A stretch of DNA of 64,000 bases from Yponomeuta sedellus. Lineage: Eukaryota > Arthropoda > Insecta > Lepidoptera > Yponomeutidae. This document shows, one piece after another, positions 1 to 10,785 of the stretch; within the stretch, counting starts at the first letter, position 1, and every line of letters begins with the position of its first letter. The notes beneath the pieces were generated by a model that was given only the letters and a program-made list of their open reading frames with translations, had not been told where the DNA came from and did not search any database. The DNA lies in assembly GCA_934045075.1 (NCBI GenBank), contig OW203747.1, positions 6,344,357-6,408,356 on the forward strand, written 5' to 3'. A program made the position numbers and the translations under genes.

Positions 1-46
1 CTATACAATAGTTTACTATGTTAAGTTAGCATAGGTACGTAGTGTA

Positions 47-177
47 GGACGCCGTCAGACTAGGTGGGATGACGATCTGGGAAAAACTGCAGGCAGATGC
101 TGGTTGCGGCAAGTTAAAGACACTGCGCTATGGCGCTCATTACGGTAGGGCTATGTTCAGCAGTAGACTAAGAAGAA
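47..177 (+). mobile_element. LINE 3'-end coding fragment
   Basis: Read from the GGACGC at about position 47, the plus strand gives the end of an endonuclease/reverse-transcriptase ORF of the kind common in Lepidoptera: a TRWDDDL motif, a Trp-Leu-Arg stretch, then WRSLR, a stop, and GYVQQ before a final stop. The in-frame TAG inside the usual W-R-L-G-E-YVQQW motif shows it is dead. The same 3' end recurs through the window, for example near 12,980, 36,000, 44,100 and 55,300. Confidence 0.6.
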
Positions 178-1053
178 GAAGTTTGGTTAACGTACACATC
201 AACCTGTGACGAGCTCATGTCAACTCTGCGCGCGCACTACAAATTCCAACATTCCTGCATCGCGCAATTAAAGTGTTTGAATGACATACCATAAATATAA
301 CGTCCGACTAACAACAATCGGACCGACCGTTCCCAGGCATACGATCTGCCTGGCGGGAACTTTCCCTTTATAGTGGAAGAGCACGATCACCTGCTCTTCC
401 CTATAAATCTAATAGAACCGCATAAGCGATTTAGCTCATGTGAAAGATATTTCTGTACAGGGCTCTAGGTAAAGAAGATGAAAGCCTCCAGTGTGCTGGA
501 GGATTCCAACTTGGGTCCATTCCCACCTCCCACAAGGGGGAGCGCCCACTTTGAAAAGATCAGGGGCATTATTACGTAAGTCTCCACTGAATTGAGTGAC
601 GTGGATTTTTACTTTTTTTAAGCTACTCCGGCTGTCAAATGCATACATTTTGTGATATTAAGGAGTACTTAGTCTAAATGCTTCACTCGATAGAGTGGAA
701 TGCTACGTAATAGGAGGGCTGGTCTAGATAAAACCGCCCGTACCTTCGAGAGCCTCGCCTGCAATTAGTCACTAAGGCGCTAAAAACCTCAACAAACACT
801 AGCTTCATTGACATTTTGTATTGTTTGTGCAGAGTCAGTTGACACCAGTTTCACAAACGTTGCGAAACTTCGGTTGGATATGCAATTTGTATTGTTTAGC
901 GCGCATTTCAATCAGCTTTTACATGTCTGATACAAACGTGTCATTATTCGAAGAGGTTGAGAGAGGAAACAGACAGAGAAAGAGAGAGAAGAAGAAGAGA
1001 GGGACAGAAGGAGATATAGAAACATTTTAGACTACATGTCATGATATCAAATC
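178..1053. other. No gene recognised; one hairpin
   Basis: No coding, tRNA or known repeat signal was recognised. A short dyad lies at about 369-405, with arms TATAGTGGAAGAGCA and TGCTCTTCCCTATA and one mismatch. A purine-rich GA tract lies at about 955-1015. Short open frames here have no recognisable motif. Confidence 0.4.
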
Positions 1054-1163
1054 TTTGTATGTCGCCACTCCTGGGGCGCGGGTCTCTTCCTGCATTGCAG
1101 GAAGGTTAGGCTATACTTCACCATTAGGGCCAAGTCCACGTTGGTGGAGGATTGTGAGACATT
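1054..1163 (+). repeat. SINE 'S' family, 5' fragment
   Basis: Matches the first third of the 365-bp retroposon defined by the full copy at 59,922-60,286. Hallmarks are CGGGTCTCTTCCTGCAT, AGGAAGGTTAGG and GTTGGTGGAGGATTGTGAGA. It is truncated after that. Confidence 0.75.
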
Positions 1164-1278
1164 GTACATATCATAAAAATGGACATTACACAGATATTTC
1201 TTCGTGGCCTCATCACTAATAAGCTGCCAGTTATTCTGTACTATGTTATTGTTTAAGTCTCTTATGTAATTCCTCGTA

Positions 1279-1476
1279 TTTTTTTTTTTTTTACGTAGCC
1301 TCGTTTGTGTTCCACTGCTGGGCAAAGGCCTCCCCCAACTCAGACCAGATGTATCTGTCTTGTGCCACCTCAGACCACTCCAGCATGTGTCGGTCGAGAT
1401 CGTCACGCCAACGTTTTCTTGGCCTACCTCTCCTGCGATGACCACCTTGTGGCACCCACTCGGTGGCAAGTCTTGC
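1279..1476 (-). mobile_element. LINE 3' end with poly(A) tail
   Basis: On the minus strand one frame reads a basic RRRGRPRKRW, then DDLDRHMLEWSEVAQ, then GEAFAQQWN, a stop (1290-1292) and a run of A (T run on plus, 1279-1292). This is the C-terminal tail of a non-LTR endonuclease/reverse transcriptase plus its poly(A). The rest of the element is missing (5' truncation). Confidence 0.75.
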
Positions 1477-1689
1477 CCACCTATTCTATTCCTCGTATAA
1501 AGTATATTATATCTATCTATCTAATAGTGAACTCTTCCAAACAACCTATAGTATATATACCTACACACTGAAATCTTTTTGGTTTTAAAGCCACGGTAGG
1601 TATGTAATAGTAATTAAAAATGCCCTCTATTTACATAATGACTTTTGAGTAATGAAATCTTCTTTCAAACTAAAATCGTGAAGCGACAG

Positions 1690-2075
1690 ATACCCATCTG
1701 TCTTTGTACTTTAATGTACTAACAGAATTGAAAACATTATACATACATAACCTCACGCCAGAGGGGTAGGCAGAGTCCAGGGACTGCCACTTGCCACCAT
1801 CCTGACAGATCACCTTCGCTTCATTAACGTTCATAAGTCGCATGCACACACGCCGGTTCCGGCTACTTTTTATTTTCCCCTTTGCTAATACATCCCCTAT
1901 TTCGTCGATGTATGTCGGCCTGGAACGCCCCTTACCGGCCCTTCCACTCACATTCGCAATATATATATTATTTGTCACTCTTTCTTCCCTCATCCTCTCC
2001 ATAATTATGTCCAACCAACGCAACATTCCTTCCTCAATTCTAATCACTACATCCTCTTTCAGTCTACAACGTTTC
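1690..2075 (-). mobile_element. LINE 3' end, 'RLMNVxEAK' family
   Basis: The minus-strand frame contains [43 protein letters not shown] and VICQDGG. This is the characteristic C-terminal end of a lepidopteran non-LTR reverse transcriptase. Other pieces of the same family lie near 13,063-13,545, 29,660-29,757, 45,700-45,890 and 55,300-55,450. Only the 3' end is present. Confidence 0.75.
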
Positions 2076-2624
2076 TTTTAAATGTAAGTACTTAAAAAAA
2101 GTGTTCTCTTTCTATAAAAAATCGTTTTCAATGCGTCGAACAGTGGTTTTGTTTTGCGTCCGCTGCAAGTATTCTAAGCATGAAATGGCATGTACGTGGT
2201 AAACTATTTCATCAATAGGTTAGATCTCGACAGATAGGTATTTAATAAACATTGCGTGACCGACAGAGATTTGCGCCAGAGAAAATGTGGACATAGAAAA
2301 TGACACTTGTATCACAAACTATTTAGCACAATATAACCAAACGGAAGTGTAATTTATTGAAAATACTTAAAATGCAGATAACTCTTAATTCTTCCGCCAA
2401 TTGTATACGGCAATAGTTAGATAACTATGTAAGCCTTTTTATGTTCTTTGTTTTCTAGTGTGTACAATAAAGAGTTCTAATCTAATGTAATCTCTTAAAA
2501 TGCAGTTGCATTAATATAATATAAACTGTTGTGTATTGTATAGAGTGCACTCCTAAAATCACGCATAAACCTCTAAGGGATACTCCAGTGTATTTCGCAT
2601 ATTTTTCTAGTAGGTACTAAACTA

Positions 2625-2808
2625 CTATTCTATAATATAAAAATGAATCCCCGAATGTGTTGGTAAGCGCAAATCTCGAGATCACCTGAACCGATTTCGC
2701 TAATTCATTTTTTAGAATATTCCTTGAAATACGAGGATGGTTCTTACGGAGAGAAAAAAAAAAGAATCGACTGTTAGGTGGTACGAAGTTCGCTGGGTTA
2801 GCTAGTTT
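2625..2808 (+). mobile_element. Helitron-like non-autonomous unit
   Basis: Carries the sequence block GTGTTGGTAAGCGCAAATCT, the TACGAGGATGGTTCTTACGG block, and a right end of GGGTTAGCTAGT. A CTAG-T terminus is typical of Helitrons, and the family is dispersed here at 17,277, 17,461, 26,515 and 48,015. Helitron identity is inferred from the terminus, and no Rep/helicase is present. Confidence 0.5.
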
Positions 2809-2892
2809 GCAATAAAAAAGGTTAGCTGGAAGAGAATACTTCCTGCATTAAGCATGTCAGGCACAATCATTTAAGACTCAATGTTCTATTAC

Positions 2893-3163
2893 GTTTAAAT
2901 ACATAGTTAGACCTGAGATTTCCGCACTTAGCCTCATAGTTGGGCCGTTGTACGTAGCAAGCGCTGAGGTACGCTAACACCTCAGACACTAGGGTTTCCT
3001 TACGATGTTTTCCTTCACCGTCAGCGAGTAGTATTGCTACTATGATTTCACAAATGTACATAACTTAGAAAACAAAGTCATTGGTACATGCCGGGGTTCG
3101 AACCCACGACCTCCCGATTGAGAAGCCGGAGTTCTAAACCGCTCCGCTACCACCGCTCTGTTT
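2893..3163 (-). repeat. tRNA-headed SINE ('P' family)
   Basis: On the minus strand it begins AGAGCGGTGGTAGCGGAGCGG and contains a B-box-like GGTTCGAACCC at about 3,096-3,106. It then continues with CATGTACCAATGACTTTGTT and a conserved body ending in GGCTAAGTGCGGAAATCTCA. A nearly complete plus-strand sister copy lies at 27,001-27,290. Confidence 0.75.
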
Positions 3164-3232
3164 AAATACATTTTTTTAATATTATTGTAGTGCCCTTAGG
3201 GTGTCATTTACTTACTTTTAAAATTACAAAAA

Positions 3233-3558
3233 TGGCTCTTCCTGCATCGCTGGAAGGTTAGGTCATACTCCACCACGGGTCCAAGTCCTGGTTGGTGGAG
3301 GATTGTAAGACAGTGGCTGCCCTTACTGTCAGAACGTATCAAGCCGCCCATAAGACCTCTGACATGGCTTAACGACTGCCATTATATGACAACCGGCACC
3401 AACGGCTTAAGCTTTCTTGCGAAGGACGGAAGCGCTCGACAAAATGCCACTAGCGGTAGTCATGGGATGGTCCCACCCATCCAGCACCTGACCGCGCCTG
3501 TTGTTGCTTAATCTTAGTGATTAGTTAATCCTAGCTAGGCCACGAGCGTTTCAGCGGT
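3233..3558 (+). repeat. SINE 'S' family, near full length
   Basis: Covers almost the whole 365-bp consensus, from CTCTTCCTGCATCGC to the 3' GGCCACGAGCGTTTC end. It lacks the first few bases. Confidence 0.8.
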
Positions 3559-3860
3559 TAGATAAATCTCAAATTAATGTCTCCGTCAAAGAAAATCACC
3601 GTATTCGTCCGACAGAGAAGTCTTAAGCATCAAATATAAAAATTGATTCAATGTTTTTCATGAATCGGTCCTTCGGTGCACTTATCACGCCATCGCCATC
3701 GGCAAATGCAGAATGCAATATGCAAATAAGTGGGGGAATAGAAAATATTTCAAGGTCCGTGAATGCGTCGCCTATACCACTAGAATCTACTTGCAACAAG
3801 ATAGACCTATCCTGTGACCTAATATAATAATATGGCTGCCTCGTTTCTAGCAGTTAACTT

Positions 3861-4045
3861 AGGTACCAAGACAGAGGTCGTGGGTTCGATTACCACTGGG
3901 GGCCGCCGTACATTTGTACGAGTGGTCCCAGTCTGGGTGTGTTTTTATATTTGTGACGTCAGTGTCTGGTTACCATAGTACAGGGTATCCTAGTTTGGGA
4001 CCGGGTGAAGAGATTGTGTTGTGTGGAAGTTATTATTATTATATA
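3861..4045 (+). repeat. SINE fragment with B-box-like motif
   Basis: GTGGGTTCGATTACC resembles a Pol III B box. It is followed by GTGGTCCCAGTCTGGGTGTG and GGTTACCATAGTACAGGGTA. The latter block recurs near 47,780 and, reversed, near 54,385. Confidence 0.5.
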
Positions 4046-4147
4046 CAGCAAAACATAATGTGAAAAAACGGACTAACTTCTCGTCTCAAAAAAGACATGA
4101 TAATTGTACGTTGAAATTATGGTAAGTTCGTTACCTATATATTTAGT

Positions 4148-4196
4148 CTGGCCTATCCAAAGTTTGTCCGGAAGAGATCACTTTTAGTGATCTGTA
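4148..4196 (+). repeat. Short dispersed repeat ('B' family)
   Basis: Carries the block TCCGGAAGAGATCACTTTTA, which contains an AGATCAC/GTGATCT dyad. Better copies with an AATAAA-type tail lie at 15,410, 19,405, 23,104 and 52,033, so this is probably a LINE 3' tail. Confidence 0.5.
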
Positions 4197-4227
4197 GGTA
4201 CCTAATCTTAAGTTAAGAAATACGATT

Positions 4228-4570
4228 TCAACCCTGTATGTCCCCACTGCTGGGGTACGGGTCTCTTCATGCATTGCAGGAAGGTTAAGCCATACTCAAC
4301 CACGAGGGCCAAGCCCGGGTTGGTGGAGGATTGTAAGACAGTGGCGGGCCTTACTGTCAGAAGTTATCAAGCCACCCATAAGGCCTCTAACATGGCTTAA
4401 CGACTGCCATTACATGACAGCCGGCACCAATGACTTAACGTGCCTCACGAAGCACGGAAGCGCTCGGAAAAAAAATGCCACTAGCGGTAGTCACGAGATG
4501 GTACCTGACTGTGCCTGTTGTTGCTTTACCCAAGTGATTGATTCCACGTTCCGCTAGGTTTCGAGCGCTT
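4228..4570 (+). repeat. SINE 'S' family, near full length
   Basis: Full run from TATGTCCCCACTGCTGGGG through CCGGCACCAATG to TTTCGAGCGCTT. There are small indels relative to the 59,922 copy. Confidence 0.8.
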
Positions 4571-4966
4571 TGTTTCATATATAGAACAATTTATGATCGC
4601 CTTGGGACTGGGTAAACTCGGAAGTTTACGTTCAAAACAAAAGTCGTCGGATTCCCACTAATTATTTGGGTCTCGAAACGGGTTATTAAAAAAAATATCC
4701 AAAAGGAACCAAAGAATTCCGAAGGACGAAGACGGTGTCGTCATTCACTGGGCTACGCAGGTACACAATCTTTATAGTGAGCTCGCTTTGGATTGGCTCG
4801 CTGGGATCACGGAATCTATAGATCATTTCCCCCGGTGCGGTGCCAAGTAAAGTAACTAATTCAGTAATGCCAACGTCAAAATATTATTAAATTAAGTAAC
4901 AATTAAGATAAGGTAAAAGGTATTATTATCAAAAAAAAGTAAAATCCTGACAACATTGTATCAGCC

Positions 4967-5082
4967 CGTTTCTGAATTGTGAATTTTGCTAAGTAACTCT
5001 AGTGCTGTCTCTTCCGATTCCCCGGAAAAGAGAGTAATAGAACATTACTTAAGCACTTAGTGAAATTATCAATTCAGAAACC
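4967..5082. mobile_element. Short MITE
   Basis: Imperfect terminal inverted repeats: GTTTCTGAATTGTGAATTTT at the left and its complement ending CAATTCAGAAAC at the right, about 115 bp apart. The same ends recur at 6,185-6,292, and single ends near 11,800 and 16,900. Confidence 0.55.
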
Positions 5083-5109
5083 GACCCTATGTTTCTTGCT
5101 AAATCATAA

Positions 5110-5180
5110 TCAACCACCGATTATGTCCCGAGGGGCACGGGTCTCTTCCCTGAAGAAGGTATATGCCATACTCTACCACG
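5110..5180 (+). repeat. SINE 'S' family fragment
   Basis: GGGGCACGGGTCTCTTCC and ATGCCATACTCTACCACGA mark the 5' part of the S family. It is truncated. Confidence 0.6.
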
Positions 5181-5804
5181 ACAATACTACTTACAGCTAA
5201 ATACTTGACTAACTTGACTTGAATTTTATTAAAATCACTCCAGAGTGCTTAGTGCGAGTTTGACAGATCCAATCAAATAACTTTACTACCGCGTTAATCG
5301 AGCATTGAGTAGTGAGTATGAGAAAGTTAACCGTTCGAACTGGCAAAACGCTGTCACAGTACAACTCGCACTCGCGTTTATTCGTGTTTTGGCTGGGAAA
5401 CGTGTTCATTTCTCAACGTAAACCATTACAACTCGCACAGCGCACTTAGCAATTTTAATTTCCAGTTTTAATTAGTGACAAGTACGCTAGGTGGCGTTTC
5501 CTCGATGCCATAGAAATATGAGTTTACGTTAACGCGATCGAGTAGTTAAAAAACTCGCACTAAGTACTCAGCAGTTTAGACGTGAAGAAGTAACAAACAT
5601 ACACACTCACAAAGTTTCGCCTTTAAAATATTAGTGTGCAGTGTGATGATATATTATTCAAACATCTTGCCAGTTTAAGTCAGTTTTGTTTTGTTCATGC
5701 AGTTTCCAACGTAGTTTGACGTGTATCATTTGAATATTTCACCTTTCAAATATGCTATGAATCTTTCAATTCTCCTCCGACAATCAGATTGATCATCACT
5801 TAGA
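5181..5804. other. No gene recognised
   Basis: AT-rich sequence. Open frames are short and have no recognisable motif. No tRNA or TIR pair was seen. Confidence 0.35.
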
Positions 5805-6130
5805 AGGAAGAAGAAGAAAAACATTTATTACAGAAACAGTGCACACGCCACAGTAACAAAACAAACTTAAAACATATTACTAAACATGACAGTCACAAGA
5901 AACAAAAACAAAGAAGAAAAACGAAAGGTCACGGCGTGTCACTGCTGCTAGAAATGGCAACAGCAATATGCTGATGGACAAGCCTTCAGCGCCGATTCGC
6001 AGGAGCGATTCGATGAAGGAGTGGTATCATAGCAACTCCCTTAAGGAGCCACTTTGTCAGGGCTGACTGTACTATGTGGGTCAGGCCAAGAATGTTGCCG
6101 GGCGAGCCGCACCCGCCGGGCACCTGTGTG
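5805..6130 (-). mobile_element. Possible LINE 3' UTR
   Basis: Read on the minus strand, a GC-richer stretch (GTGCCCGGCGGGTGCGGCTC, then TTGCTGTTGCCATTTCTAGC) runs into AATAAATG and a TTC-rich tail near 5,805. That is the layout of a retroposed 3' end. No coding motif was read, so the call is tentative. Confidence 0.3.
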
Positions 6131-6184
6131 TGTCGGACAATCGTTGAGAAAAGTGCTTAGAACCTACCCGCACTGAATACTCCT

Positions 6185-6292
6185 ATTCTGAATGTTGAAT
6201 TTTACTAAGTAAATACTAAATACTCTGTCACGCTCTTTTATGGGATTCTACCGTTAACTATTTACATACCGAAATTCTCAATTCAGAAACTG
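6185..6292. mobile_element. Short MITE, same ends as 4,967
   Basis: The left end TTCTGAATGTTGAATTTTAC and right end AATTCTCAATTCAGAA are imperfectly inverted. Confidence 0.5.
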
Positions 6293-6907
6293 GCCCAAAG
6301 TCTCTTAGCGAGCTATGAAGTAGGTTATATCGACTTACAGTGGTTTGACTCAGGGTATCGACTCACAGCGGGCTATGAAAAAACTAGGAATGATATTGGT
6401 AAACTGACCCCAAAAAATAAGACAATTGGCTAAAGAACGAAAGTGATTTGCTCAGTCTCTGACATGAGCACGGTGAAGTAGCTGTGGAATAGACAAATAT
6501 AAAAAGGATGTGGTCAGATTTACCATACAACTGATGTGGACTAAAATGTTTGACTACGTGTCGTCATTGTGGTATAATACTATTAAAAAAACATTTATTT
6601 TAGACAACTGGACCATACAATAAATAAGTTTACCTTACGTATAAATAAAGTTATGTTAAGCATAGTTTGGTTAGGAAGCACAGAACAATAAAAACTGTTT
6701 TTATATTCCGTTTTTGGGAGTATCGTTGACTGTCGCGCTTCCCTATACCTGCCGGAACACTAGACCAATTTTCTGAAGCAAATGTGCGTGTAATTAGGCT
6801 GGCTGAGGACTAAAATGAGTAGCCCTGCCTCGGGGAAAACTATGATTCATAGGAGTGGACGAATATAGTATTAACATATTTTAAACTTTCGCGACTTATA
6901 CACATAG

Positions 6908-7433
6908 AATATTTTCGGGGCTTAATCGCGTAGTAATTTATTGCTATTTTACCTCGACGTTTCGATGACGTTACAGCCATTGTGGAAACCGCCAGTTGGA
7001 AAAGTCAGCGATAGCGGAACATCTTCTTGAATCAGGATCAAACCACTGGATAGAATTACACAAACCATCGGTACTTTCCAACGACCGCCATTATTATAGC
7101 CGAATCGTGCGTGAAGCGGTTGAAATTAAGAAGCACAAAAAATTTAATCGGGAATGTGGTTTCAAACTGTCGCAAACGTGGGATCCGGTCATCAAGATGT
7201 GTTCGAGTGGAAATAAGTCGCATGGCTTATCGTCCGACATTGTCAGTGTAGTGTGTCGCAACCCTAATAGTGCTTTGTGATAGCTGATTGAGGGTAGTCT
7301 GAAACCTCATCAGCCGAAGATGCGAACGGGTGCCAGCCATCAGTCTTCTCGTGACCACGATGGCTGTAACGTCGTCGAAACGTCGAGGTAAAATAGCAAT
7401 AAATTACTACGCGATTAAGCCCCGAAAATATTC
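6908..7433 (+). mobile_element. Penelope-like element fragment flanked by inverted repeats
   Basis: About 73-bp arms at 6,908-6,980 and 7,360-7,433 are inverted copies with very few mismatches; both include CTCGACGTTTCG or its complement. Between them an open frame at 6,996-7,280 reads KSAIAEHLLESG, an RIVREAVEIKKH block, and LSQTWDPVI. That order is the C-terminal end of the GIY-YIG endonuclease region of Penelope-like retroelements, after the catalytic GIY-YIG motifs, which are missing here. Inverted pseudo-terminal repeats are known for this class. The RT domain is absent, so the piece cannot move by itself. Confidence 0.6.
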
Positions 7434-8475
7434 TAACTATGAATATGGTATTAGTTGGCGCTAATCGCGGAATATGGATCCTCAGTTGCTAGATTTGTAG
7501 ACCTGTTTTGTTTGATATGAAAAAGAAATAGAGCAGATATCCAATTTTGATTAGTGAGAGAGATTAACTCTGCTTTCATTCGAATAACGATAGTGTACGA
7601 AAAGTTTCGGAATAGCGTAAATGGTAAATTAATGATACGAATGAATGACCTAACATACAATTTTATTTCCAACAATGGAAAAGCTAAATTCAATTAAATT
7701 TACATCAGCTGTTTTCCAGAAGCTCGTGGACTTTTCTTCACAACTGTAGAAGATCTGTACGTGTAGGTTGTGCGTCTACGCACAGCTGTGGACGTGTGCG
7801 TGAGGTGCGTATAAGCACGTCTCGTTTTGAATTTGGAATTTATAAAATTGTATGTTATTAAGTGTGGCCCTTGGATTTTGTTGTGAGATTTTTAGTTACG
7901 GAGTAGGCTTTTAATGGCTTTTATAATCAACACCAAGTTCGATTTTTAAAAATTTGCGAAGTCAGTAAAGGTATTTCTGTAATTTCGTTTCAATCAGTTT
8001 TTATCTAGCAAACAAACTTTTGAAATGCTATCAAAGTGAAGACATTGACAACACGGTTTCTTGAATTACTGAGATGAATGAATTAACTGGGACGAGAAAA
8101 TGATTTAAAGTAGGTACATTATTGCTTCCCGTTTTTAACGATTTATATAAACGCTTTGTTAACACGTACGTACACCAGAACGGATTAACACGAAAAATAG
8201 ATTTTAGATAAAGTTTGACGTACCCACCAATTCTTCATTCAACTCTTTATTATTATTTTAACTTAATTCTTTACTTCACAAATAAAATGAGAAAATTTAC
8301 AACGGCGTGCTTGATGCAAGAAGCATTCTCTTCCAGCAAACCTTTGGTGTTGAAGACACTGGCAAAGGATAGTGCAAGAAAGAAATATGAAATACAATAA
8401 TAAGGTTGCATAAACATAGGGAAATACATGAACTCAGACCTAGAGCTCAGAATAATAGAAATAATGATAATCATC
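7434..8475. other. No host gene; weak dispersed-repeat fragment
   Basis: Mostly AT-rich and unrecognised. At about 8,284-8,400 a block with AAGCATTCTCTTCCAGCAAA recurs in degenerate form near 9,660-9,740, so it is a dispersed repeat tail. Confidence 0.35.
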
Positions 8476-8812
8476 ATCATTATGTCCCCACCGAAGGGCA
8501 AGGGTCTTTTCCCTCAGGAAGGTATAGGCCATACTTTACCACGGGGGCCAAGTCCAGATTGGTGGAGGCCTGCAAGACTAGTGGCTGGTGTTACTGTCAG
8601 AAGTTTTCAAGCCGCCCTAAAGCCTCTGACTTGACTTGACGACTGCCATCTATCGACGGCAGCCGGCACCAGCTACTTAACGTGCCTTGCGTAGCACGGA
8701 ACCGCTTAGTCATAGACGGTGACCCATCCATGCACTGAACGCGCCCTGTGTTGCTTAACCTTCGTGATCGTTTAAGATCACTCAGGCAGCCGGGGCTACG
8801 AGCGATTCAAAT
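8476..8812 (+). repeat. SINE 'S' family, near full length, diverged
   Basis: Recognisable from TATGTCCCCACCG to GGCTACGAGCGATTC, with many substitutions. This is one of the older copies. Confidence 0.7.
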
Positions 8813-9217
8813 AATGATAAACCTCATCATTTTCTTTCAATACTATTGGCTCTGTTGTTATAAATAATTTTTTTAAATAAATCTTTCCAATCTTTTACAC
8901 TGTCTCGACGCAATTTGCGTATGGCACTGATATCTATTCGTCTTTTGTTTTGTCTTAAATGTATTTGTTTGTAATAATGATTGATGCGTCTCTCAACATC
9001 TCGGGAACCTGACACTTTCAATATTTTCTCTTTGCAATGTTTTATCGTACAATGGCTTGTCAAGATTTGTTGTGAATTTCACTTTATCTTGTATTGATAC
9101 GTTAGGAGTCATCGATATGAATGTTGACGTAAAGATTATGAACGCACTATGTTGTTCATAAAAACCCGATTGCCCGAAAACACTCCACAGATAGAGTTTA
9201 AATAGTCTGGTATAGAC
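8813..9217 (-). other. Unclassified; one open frame of unknown origin
   Basis: A 78-codon minus-strand frame at 8,827-9,063 is lysine/arginine-rich with an IRKLRRDSVKDWKDLFKKII stretch. I do not recognise it. It could be a decayed transposon piece or chance. No splice signals or partner exons were seen. Confidence 0.25.
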
Positions 9218-9593
9218 TTTTACAGACTATACTATTTTTATTTTTTATGCACTAACCCGTGCTAAGGACAAATTTAAAAACCTATTTAGAGGCTAAAAAT
9301 TTCACCCATGCCGGGATTCGAACCCGCAACCTCTGGCTATCCGTGCCAGCGCTCTACCAATTGAGCCAATGGGCGACTCACCGGCATCAGTGAAATTTCG
9401 AACCTCTATACACTATTCTCTGTATTACGTACAGGCAGCGACGAAGAGGTCTCGAAATTTCACTGATGCCGGTGAGTCGCCCATTGGCTCAATTGGTAGA
9501 GCGCTGGCACGGATAGCCAGAGGTTGCGGGTTCGAATCCCGGCATGGGTGAAATTTTTAGCCTCTAAATAGGTTTTTAAATTTTACAGACTAT
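9218..9593. mobile_element. Inverted dimer of tRNA-like 'T' element with 13-bp TSD
   Basis: Two tRNA-like heads face each other: minus at 9,304-9,374 and plus at about 9,477-9,547. Each has an intact A box (TGGCTCAATTGG) and B box (GGTTCGAATCC). The whole insertion (9,231-9,580) is bounded by a perfect direct repeat TTTTACAGACTAT at 9,218-9,230 and 9,581-9,593, so it entered as one unit. The left end is the T-rich complement of the family's A-rich tail; the right end stops inside the body. See findings for the mechanism. Confidence 0.8.
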
Positions 9594-10044
9594 TTAAACA
9601 ACTATTGAATGAATAATGAATCAATGAAAATTCTTTGTTGCACTAAAAACAAATTTTTACAAAAGCGAGCTTAATACTAGATAGTATTTTCTTCCAGCTA
9701 ACCCACGATGATGTGGACCGTGGAAGGGGTAGTGCCAGTAAACAATATAATATAGGCGTGATTTATTAGTTATTACATAAACTGAATAATACAAATACAT
9801 ATAATTTAAATACACATACTTACGTACATGAAATAGTACGAAAAATATAAAATGATAGATACTCAAATACATATTTACTGCAATCTACATACTGTGGAGC
9901 GTTTTGAGTAATATGGTGTCTGATTCCACTAAAACACTCCTAGAGGCGTTTTATTTATTCTGTGGTTACGTCTCTACCAAGTTTCCTACTTAAATCAAAC
10001 TAATTTAATCAACGTCTTAAGGATTTGTGTTTATATCTTCTTCA
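9594..10044. other. No gene recognised
   Basis: AT-rich. It contains a diverged piece of the repeat seen at 8,284-8,400. The open frame at 9,657-9,872 is tyrosine/valine-rich low complexity and is not supported. Confidence 0.35.
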
Positions 10045-10262
10045 GGCTATATTAGTCTACTGGTAGACATAGCCCTCCCCTAATGAGCGCCATAGCGCAA
10101 GGTTGTGCCATCATTGAGGGGTAGTGCCAATAATCGCCGCGCTGCAGCGCGCTGGGCATGCGGGTTGGGGATCGCAGTTTGGTGGAATTGTACTGCAGGG
10201 GGCGCTGCTTCCCGCCCTCCGGTTTGTATCCCTTAGTAACCTTTTACGACACCCGGCACATG
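10045..10262 (-). repeat. 'C' family retroposon (reverse)
   Basis: Reverse copy of the family whose forward sequence runs GCACCAACCCAAATTCTTCC, GCAGCGCCCCCTGCAGTAC, then TATGTCCAGCAGTGGACTA. Its 3' part encodes the same [12 protein letters not shown] tail as the LINEs. It is therefore a SINE that shares a LINE tail, or a LINE 3' UTR plus tail. Confidence 0.7.
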
Positions 10263-10498
10263 TGTTTATAAATAAAAATAAGATATATTTAGGTGTACTA
10301 AGAGCTACCGAGCGCTTAGAATTTTATTTTATTTTACTTTACTGGTTTACCAAACAGGTGACAGATGGTCAACATAATGTAAGCTAATTGTAATAATAGT
10401 AATAATAATATACTTAAAAGCAAAGATCTACAAGCCCTTTTCTGTCCTATAGTGGTTTTTGAGTTGTTACAATAAAGATTAATAATTATTTAATCTAA

Positions 10499-10544
10499 TA
10501 GGTCCTAGGTGTTCTGTACACCAATACAGAACACCTAGGACCGA
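10499..10544. repeat. Perfect hairpin
   Basis: The arms GGTCCTAGGTGTTCTGTA and TACAGAACACCTAGGACC flank a 6-base loop. No target duplication was seen around it. Confidence 0.8.
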
Positions 10545-10577
10545 TTTGTATAATATAATACCGAAAGATACTTTATC

Positions 10578-10785
10578 AGCCGTTGGTGCCGGCTGTCATA
10601 TAATGGCAGCCGTTAAGCCATGTCAGAGGCCTTATGGGCGGCTTGATAACTTCTGACAGTAAGGCCCGCCACTGTCTTACAATCCTCCACCAACCCGGAC
10701 TCGGCCCCCGTGGCGGAGTATGGCCTAACCTTCCTGCGATGCAGGTAGAGACCCGTACCCCAGCAGTGGGGACATACAAAGGGTA
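10578..10785 (-). repeat. SINE 'S' family (reverse), 5' two thirds
   Basis: Reverse complement of the S consensus from the tRNA-distal block CAGCCGGCACC to the 5' TATGTCCCCACTGCTGGGG. Confidence 0.8.

Noticed and set aside
9477..9547. Functional tRNA gene with GGA anticodon
   Set aside because: Pol III boxes are perfect, but base 33 is C, the T stem has a mismatch, a serine tRNA should have a long variable arm, and the sequence is repeated inside a mobile unit.
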